Source of the DNA: Oerskovia merdavium
Lineage (GTDB): Bacteria > Actinomycetota > Actinomycetes > Actinomycetales > Cellulomonadaceae
Assembly: GCF_014836755.1 (NCBI RefSeq)
Contig: NZ_JACSQF010000004.1
Location: 1 to 64,000, forward strand
DNA: 64,000 bases
Reading direction: 5' to 3'
The notes beneath the pieces were generated by a model that saw only the letters and a list, made by a program, of their open reading frames with translations, did not search any database and was not told the DNA's origin. The position numbers and the translations under genes are program-made. Every line of letters begins with the position of its first letter. Within the stretch, counting starts at the first letter, position 1. Below are positions 59,947 through 64,000 of this stretch, piece after piece.

Positions 59947-61554
59947 GTGAGTTCCGACTGGTTCGACCTGGCCACCCAGGGCACCGAGAGCGGTGAGCTG
60001 GCCCGGTCGATCGACTGGTCCGCCACCTCGATCGGCGCGCCCGACACCTGGCCCAAGACCCTGCGCGCCGCCGTGCGGCTGTGCTTCAGCACGCGCTTCC
60101 CCATCTTCATCGCCTGGGGCCCCGAGCTCCTGATGATCTACAACGACGGCTACCGTCCCATGCTCGGCGAGGACAAGCACCCGTCCGCGATGGGCTCACC
60201 GGCGAGCATCGTGTGGGCCGAGATCTGGCCCGACATCGAGCCGTTGTTCGACTCGGTCCTCGCCACGGGCATCCCCACGTGGTCCAAGGACCAGCCCCTC
60301 CTCATGAACCGCTCGGGGTACGACGAGGAGACGGCCTTCACATTCTCCTACAGCCCGCTGCGCGACGAGGAGGGCACGATCTGCGGCGTCATGGACGTCG
60401 CGACCGAGACCACCGACCACGTGGTCGACGCCCGGCGCCTCCAGACCCTCGGCACGCTGACCGCTGCGCTCCAGCGGCTGCAGGGCGACGTGGACGAGCT
60501 CGCGGCCGCGACGGTGGCCGTGCTCGGACGCAGCCAGGACGTGACCCGCGCAGACCTCTACCTGGACAGCTCGGCCGGGCTCGTGCCCTTCGCCTCGACG
60601 CACGAGCGGCACGACGAGTCGGTCCCACCGCACGTCCTGCGCGAGGTCGCCGACCGGCGCCGGCTCGACCACGTCGGCAGTGCTCTGGTCGCTCCCCTCG
60701 CGGCGACGCGCGACCGGGTCGCCGCGGGCGTGATCGTCCTCGAGGGCAACCCGCACCGGCCCGACGACGACGCCCAGCGCTCGTTCCTCCAGCTCGTGGC
60801 ATCCGCGGTGGGCACGGCGCTGAGCAGCACGCTCGCCCAGATCCGCCAGGTCGACGAGCTGCGCACGGTCGCCAACGCGCTCCAGGACGCGATGCTCCCC
60901 GACGACCCGACTGCCCCCGGCTGGCACACCCGCTACCGCCCGGCAGATGACAGCCTGCTCATCGGTGGCGACTGGTACGACGTCGTCGACCTGTCGGACG
61001 GGCGGTTCGGCCTGGTCGTCGGCGACTGCGTGGGCAAGGGCCTGCGTGCTGCCGCCGTCATGGGTCAGCTCCGCAGCGCGAGCCGCGCCCTGCTCCTCGA
61101 GAACCTCGGTCCGGCCGCGACGCTCGAGGGCCTCGACCGCTTCGCTCGGACGCTGCCCGGGGCCGAGCTCGCGACCGTCCTGTGCGCGATCGTCGACGAG
61201 AACGCCCGGACCATCACCTACTCGGCCGCAGGTCACCTGCCGCCGCTCGTCGTCAACAAGGCCGAGACGTGCTGGCTCAACGACGGTCGGGGAACGCCAC
61301 TCGCGCTCACCATACTTCCTCGCCAGGAGGCCACCGCGGAGCTCGACAGCGGTGACGCCGTGATCCTCTACACCGACGGGCTGGTCGAGCGTCGCGGCGA
61401 GCACCTCTCGGAGGGCCTGCGGCGGCTCGCGGACGTCGCGCTCGCGATCCGCGAGGAGCGCCCCGCGGCCGACCTCCCGGACGCGCTGCTCGCCGAGCTC
61501 CTCTCCGGCGGCGCGCGCGACGACGTCGCGCTGCTCCTCTACGAGGTCCCCTGA
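59947..61554 (+). CDS. SpoIIE/RsbU-type PP2C phosphatase with PAS and GAF-like domains
   Basis: 535 aa. Residues 20-140 form a PAS-like sensor (ARSIDWSATSIGAPDTWPKTLRAAVRLCFSTRFPIFIAWGPELLMIYNDGY, FSYSPLRDEEGTICGVMDV). Residues 150-310 are GAF-like. Residues 330-535 are the phosphatase, with Mn-binding Asp residues in IGGDWYDVVDL, VVGDCVGKGLRAA, ILYTDGLVERRG and ARDDVALLLYEV. Typical regulators of anti-anti-sigma factors in stress responses; no sigma-factor partners lie nearby. Confidence 0.92.
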   Translation: MSSDWFDLATQGTESGELARSIDWSATSIGAPDTWPKTLRAAVRLCFSTRFPIFIAWGPELLMIYNDGYRPMLGEDKHPSAMGSPASIVWAEIWPDIEPLFDSVLATGIPTWSKDQPLLMNRSGYDEETAFTFSYSPLRDEEGTICGVMDVATETTDHVVDARRLQTLGTLTAALQRLQGDVDELAAATVAVLGRSQDVTRADLYLDSSAGLVPFASTHERHDESVPPHVLREVADRRRLDHVGSALVAPLAATRDRVAAGVIVLEGNPHRPDDDAQRSFLQLVASAVGTALSSTLAQIRQVDELRTVANALQDAMLPDDPTAPGWHTRYRPADDSLLIGGDWYDVVDLSDGRFGLVVGDCVGKGLRAAAVMGQLRSASRALLLENLGPAATLEGLDRFARTLPGAELATVLCAIVDENARTITYSAAGHLPPLVVNKAETCWLNDGRGTPLALTILPRQEATAELDSGDAVILYTDGLVERRGEHLSEGLRRLADVALAIREERPAADLPDALLAELLSGGARDDVALLLYEVP

Positions 61555-61584
61555 CGCCGCAGCTGCGCGAGCCGCACGCGCGTC

Positions 61585-62262
61585 TCAGGCCAGGCCGGCG
61601 TCGTGCACGCAGATCGCGACCTGCACGCGGTTCTCGGCCCCGAGCTTGTCGAGCACCCGCCCCACGTGGGTCTTGACGGTCGCGACGCTCAGGAACAGCG
61701 CCGCGGCGATGTCCGCGTTGGACAGCCCGGACCCGATCGCGACCGCGACCTCCCGCTCACGCTCGGTCAGGCGCGACAGGCGCTCGCGCGCGGAGGCCGC
61801 GCGGTCGTCGGCCGGCGCCCGCGCGACCGCGGCGATGAGCTGCTGCGTGACCGACGGCGACAGCATCGAGCGCCCCTCGGCGACGAGGCGGACCGCCGCG
61901 ACCAGCTCGGCGGGCGGGGTGTCCTTCAGCAGGAACCCGGCCGCGCCCAGCCGGAGCGCGGACAGCACCATGTCGTCGGCATCGAACGTCGTGAGCACGA
62001 TGACCTTGAGCCCCGGGTCCGCAGCGCGCGCGATCTCCAGGGCCGCGAGGCCGTCGCGGCGCGGCATCCGGATGTCCATGAGGACGACGTCGGGCCGGGC
62101 GCGCGCGATCTCCGCGACCGCCGCGACGCCGTCGGCGGCCTCACCCACGATCTCGATCGACCGGTCGCCGCCCAGGATGAGGCGCAGCCCGGCACGCACC
62201 AGGGTCTCGTCGTCGACCAGGACGACCCGCAGGGGTACCAGATCGGGGGTCTCGGGGGTCAC
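61585..62262 (-). CDS. NarL/LuxR-type response regulator
   Basis: 225 aa from GTG 62262, which overlaps the kinase stop (GTGA); GTG 62268 is the alternative. Receiver with Asp63 (VVLMDIRM) and FLLKDTPPAE; HTH LTEREREVAVAIGSGLSNADIAAALFLSVATVKTHVGRVLDKLG. Partner of the kinase encoded just upstream. Confidence 0.93.
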   Translation of the reverse strand: MTPETPDLVPLRVVLVDDETLVRAGLRLILGGDRSIEIVGEAADGVAAVAEIARARPDVVLMDIRMPRRDGLAALEIARAADPGLKVIVLTTFDADDMVLSALRLGAAGFLLKDTPPAELVAAVRLVAEGRSMLSPSVTQQLIAAVARAPADDRAASARERLSRLTEREREVAVAIGSGLSNADIAAALFLSVATVKTHVGRVLDKLGAENRVQVAICVHDAGLA

Positions 62263-63485
62263 GTCCACGGGAGCCACGCTCTCACGACGAAGGACCCGGC
62301 CCCGTCGGGCGCGGCACGGAGCTCGCCGCCCGTGAGGCGGGCGCGCTCGGCGAGCCCGGTCAGCCCCAGGCCCGACGGCGGCGCACCCGACGCGCGCGAG
62401 GCGGCACCGTCGTCGGGCACGCGGACAGTGCAGACGGTGACGAGCGGGTTGGTGACCCGCAGCACGAGCCCCTCCCCCGGCTCCCCCGAGATCTCGACGC
62501 GCACGGGCGCTGCGGGCGCGTGCTTGCGCGCGTTCGTGAGCGACTCCTGGAGGATCCGGTACGCGCTCCGGCTCGTCTGCTCCGGCAGGTCCGGGAGCCG
62601 CTCGGCCGTCGCGGGGGCGATCTCGCAGCCGACGTCGGCGTCGCCACCACCGAGACCGCGGACCTCGTCCAGCAGGTCGGGCAGGGCGTCGAGCGTCGGC
62701 TGAGGGCGCTCGGGCACGCCCGCCGGGACGTCGGTCTCGCGCAGGACACCCAGGACCTCGCGCAGCTCGGTCATCGCGAGGTGCGCGTTGTCCTGGATCA
62801 CGGCCGCGGCCGCCGACGTCTCCTCCCGCGTGAGGTCCGTGCGGTACGCGAGCGCCCCGGAGTGCATCGCGACGAGCGAGATGCGGTGCGCCAGGACGTC
62901 GTGCATCTCGCGGGCGATGCGCGTGCGCTCGGTCGTCCGCGCCTGGTCGAGCCGCGCGGCCTGCTCGCGCTCGGCCGTCTCGGCACGCTCGCGCAGCGAG
63001 ACCAGGAGGTCGCGACGGTTGCCGATCGAGACGCCGATCGCCACGAGGAGACCGTAGACGAGCACCGAGAGCACCACGAGGACCGCACCCCACCACGGGA
63101 GGTCGAGCGTCGGGTGCAGGGCCTCGAACGCGAGCGTCGACGCCAACCACACGATCCCGACCGCAGCGATCTCCTGCCAGCGGCGGCGCGTCGCGAGCGA
63201 GACCAGCACGATGCAGACCGCACCGAGCGCGAAGCCCGAGAACCCCGAGAGTGCCGCGAGGATCAGGGCGATCGTCAGGGGCGCGTGCCGGCTGAACGGC
63301 ATCAGGACGATCGCGACGACACCCAGGAAGAGGTCGAGCAGCACGAAGAACCCCTGGCGGGCGGTCGGCTCGACCGGGATGTCCGAGAGCACGAGCCCGA
63401 AGGTCAGGAACCCTGCCCCCAGCGCAACGGCCAGGCGCCAGAGGATGCCCCAGGCGGAGCGGGGGACGTACGTGTCGGTCGGCAT
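62259..63485 (-). CDS. Sensor histidine kinase (HisKA_3 type)
   Basis: 408 aa. About five membrane segments in residues 12-155, phospho-acceptor His194 in AREMHDVLAHRISLVAM, N box ESLTNARKHAP and G box GLGLTGLAERARLTGG. First gene of a kinase-regulator operon; TAGTCT 6 nt before the ATG suggests a leaderless transcript. Confidence 0.93.
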   Translation of the reverse strand: MPTDTYVPRSAWGILWRLAVALGAGFLTFGLVLSDIPVEPTARQGFFVLLDLFLGVVAIVLMPFSRHAPLTIALILAALSGFSGFALGAVCIVLVSLATRRRWQEIAAVGIVWLASTLAFEALHPTLDLPWWGAVLVVLSVLVYGLLVAIGVSIGNRRDLLVSLRERAETAEREQAARLDQARTTERTRIAREMHDVLAHRISLVAMHSGALAYRTDLTREETSAAAAVIQDNAHLAMTELREVLGVLRETDVPAGVPERPQPTLDALPDLLDEVRGLGGGDADVGCEIAPATAERLPDLPEQTSRSAYRILQESLTNARKHAPAAPVRVEISGEPGEGLVLRVTNPLVTVCTVRVPDDGAASRASGAPPSGLGLTGLAERARLTGGELRAAPDGAGSFVVRAWLPWT

Positions 63486-63491
63486 GCCGCG

Positions 63492-63497
63492 AGACTA
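63492..63497 (-). promoter_or_regulatory. Leaderless -10 element TAGTCT (kinase)
   Basis: On the minus strand TAGTCT ends 6 nt before the ATG at 63485 of the sensor kinase. Confidence 0.5.
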
Positions 63498-63626
63498 TGC
63501 GCGCGGCCCGCCGGGGCACATCGGCAGTCGGGACGACCCTGCGTCAGACCAAAGGATCAGTGGGGGGCGGCCCTGGCGGAGCAACCCCTGGCGGGCGGCG
63601 GGGCTGGCGGCTGGCGGCCTGGCCCG

Positions 63627-63683
63627 TGAGTGCGGAGTTCTTGCGCGACACGCCGGGCGTTTCGCGCAAGAACTCCGCACTCA
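63627..63683. repeat. Second-type palindrome downstream of Lsr2-like gene
   Basis: TGAGTGCGGAGTTCTTGCGC plus GA (63627-63648) pairs perfectly with 63662-63683 to give a 22-bp stem with a 13-nt loop. It starts 12 bp after the Lsr2-like stop and probably terminates that gene. The arm sequence differs from copies A-E. CTGGCGG is repeated several times just beyond it (63570-63620). Confidence 0.85.
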
Positions 63684-63694
63684 GCGCGCGATCG

Positions 63695-64000
63695 TCAGCT
63701 CTCGCCGTTCGCCGCACGGTACGCGGTGAGGACCGCCTTGGGCAGGCGGCCCTTGGGGCTCACGGTGTGGCCGTTCGCGAGGGCCCACGCGCGGATCGCT
63801 GCGGTCGTCTCGCCCGGCAGCAGGTAGGCGGTGCTCTTGGGTGCCGCGGGGGCGACGGGCGCGAGCTCGACGGCGGCCTCAGCCTCGACGACGGGCTCGA
63901 CGACCTGCTCGGCAGGCTCGACGGCGGGCGCCGTCTCGAGGACGGGCTCTCCTGCCTGCTCGGCCGCTTCCGCGGCAACCGGCTCGGCCGGCTCGGGCGT
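63695..64000 (-). CDS. Lsr2-like nucleoid protein, C-terminal part (gene runs off right edge)
   Basis: About 101 codons of the 3' end are visible; the start lies beyond base 64000. The last 40 residues (TAAIRAWALANGHTVSPKGR, then LPKAVLTAYRAANGES and stop) match the DNA-binding C-terminal domain of Lsr2/histone-like bridging proteins, with the RxWA and GR motifs (GR of RGR replaced by KGR). The preceding 60 residues are an Ala/Glu/Pro/Val acidic linker. The full protein may carry the Lsr2 dimer domain or be a shorter variant; this cannot be seen. Confidence 0.8.
   Translation of the reverse strand, partial: TPEPAEPVAAEAAEQAGEPVLETAPAVEPAEQVVEPVVEAEAAVELAPVAPAAPKSTAYLLPGETTAAIRAWALANGHTVSPKGRLPKAVLTAYRAANGES

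Overview
The window is chromosomal DNA of a very GC-rich actinobacterium, most likely Micrococcales and close to Cellulomonadaceae or Promicromonosporaceae. Supporting signs are strong G/C at third codon positions, an actinobacterial rRNA leader, an Lsr2-like protein, an LAxTG wall anchor and many apparently leaderless genes. It contains no phage genes, insertion sequences, tRNAs or CRISPR. It reads as ordinary chromosome with small accessory cassettes and an unusual load of short palindromic and tandem repeats.

Layout. 1-310: minus-strand leader and two tandem promoters of an rRNA operon lying off the left edge. 0.5-3.7 kb: WYL regulator diverging from a two-gene ABC exporter. 3.8-11.2 kb: modified-DNA-reader (RAMA) protein, thiamine-binding protein, DUF4287/SRPBCC protein, endonuclease IV, PEP carboxylase, pyridoxine kinase. 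11.3-17.7 kb: two-component system, VanY-type peptidase, ClC channel, membrane proteins including HTTM and DoxX types. 17.8-23.5 kb: flavin reductase plus luciferase-like monooxygenase, YnfA, a frameshifted gene, an ArsB-like permease and an NAD-epimerase. 23.5-26.1 kb: ABC transporter with tandem operators and a TetR gene. 26.1-28.2 kb: Lrp regulator and a frameshifted D-amino-acid dehydrogenase. 28.5-36.4 kb: secreted/membrane orphan protein, MerR/MFS, aldo-keto reductase/MFS/MarR, RDD protein. 36.5-43.4 kb: VOC protein, two tandem FUSC proteins, then UbiA prenyltransferase, type III polyketide synthase, isoprenylcysteine-methyltransferase-like protein and FAD oxidoreductase, which look like one pathway for a prenylated or methylated polyketide. 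43.5-50.5 kb: cupin, small LuxR protein, second two-component system, thioester-domain wall-anchored adhesin, MFS and GntR. 50.6-56.5 kb: DUF1801 protein, Na+/H+ antiporter, TetR, DUF1304, MDR oxidoreductase, CPBP protease. 56.7-64 kb: third and fourth two-component systems, M15 lipoprotein, SpoIIE-type phosphatase and the 3' end of an Lsr2-like gene.

Regulation. Many transcription units carry their own regulator beside them, and several intergenic regions hold clear dyad operators. Four kinase/NarL-type regulator pairs all overlap by about 4 bp at the junction. At least ten genes have a TANNNT-like -10 element only 5-8 nt before the start codon, the signature of leaderless transcripts.

Most unusual content. 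(1) A family of 60-62 bp near-perfect palindromes (five copies, 28-55.5 kb) sits mainly between convergent genes, acts as a probable bidirectional terminator, and supplies the stop codon of three neighbouring genes. (2) A dispersed 15-22 bp motif beginning GCCCGACGGCGC occurs between genes and inside in-frame low-complexity insertions. (3) Several conserved enzymes carry such insertions, one of them (a sensor kinase) containing a palindrome.
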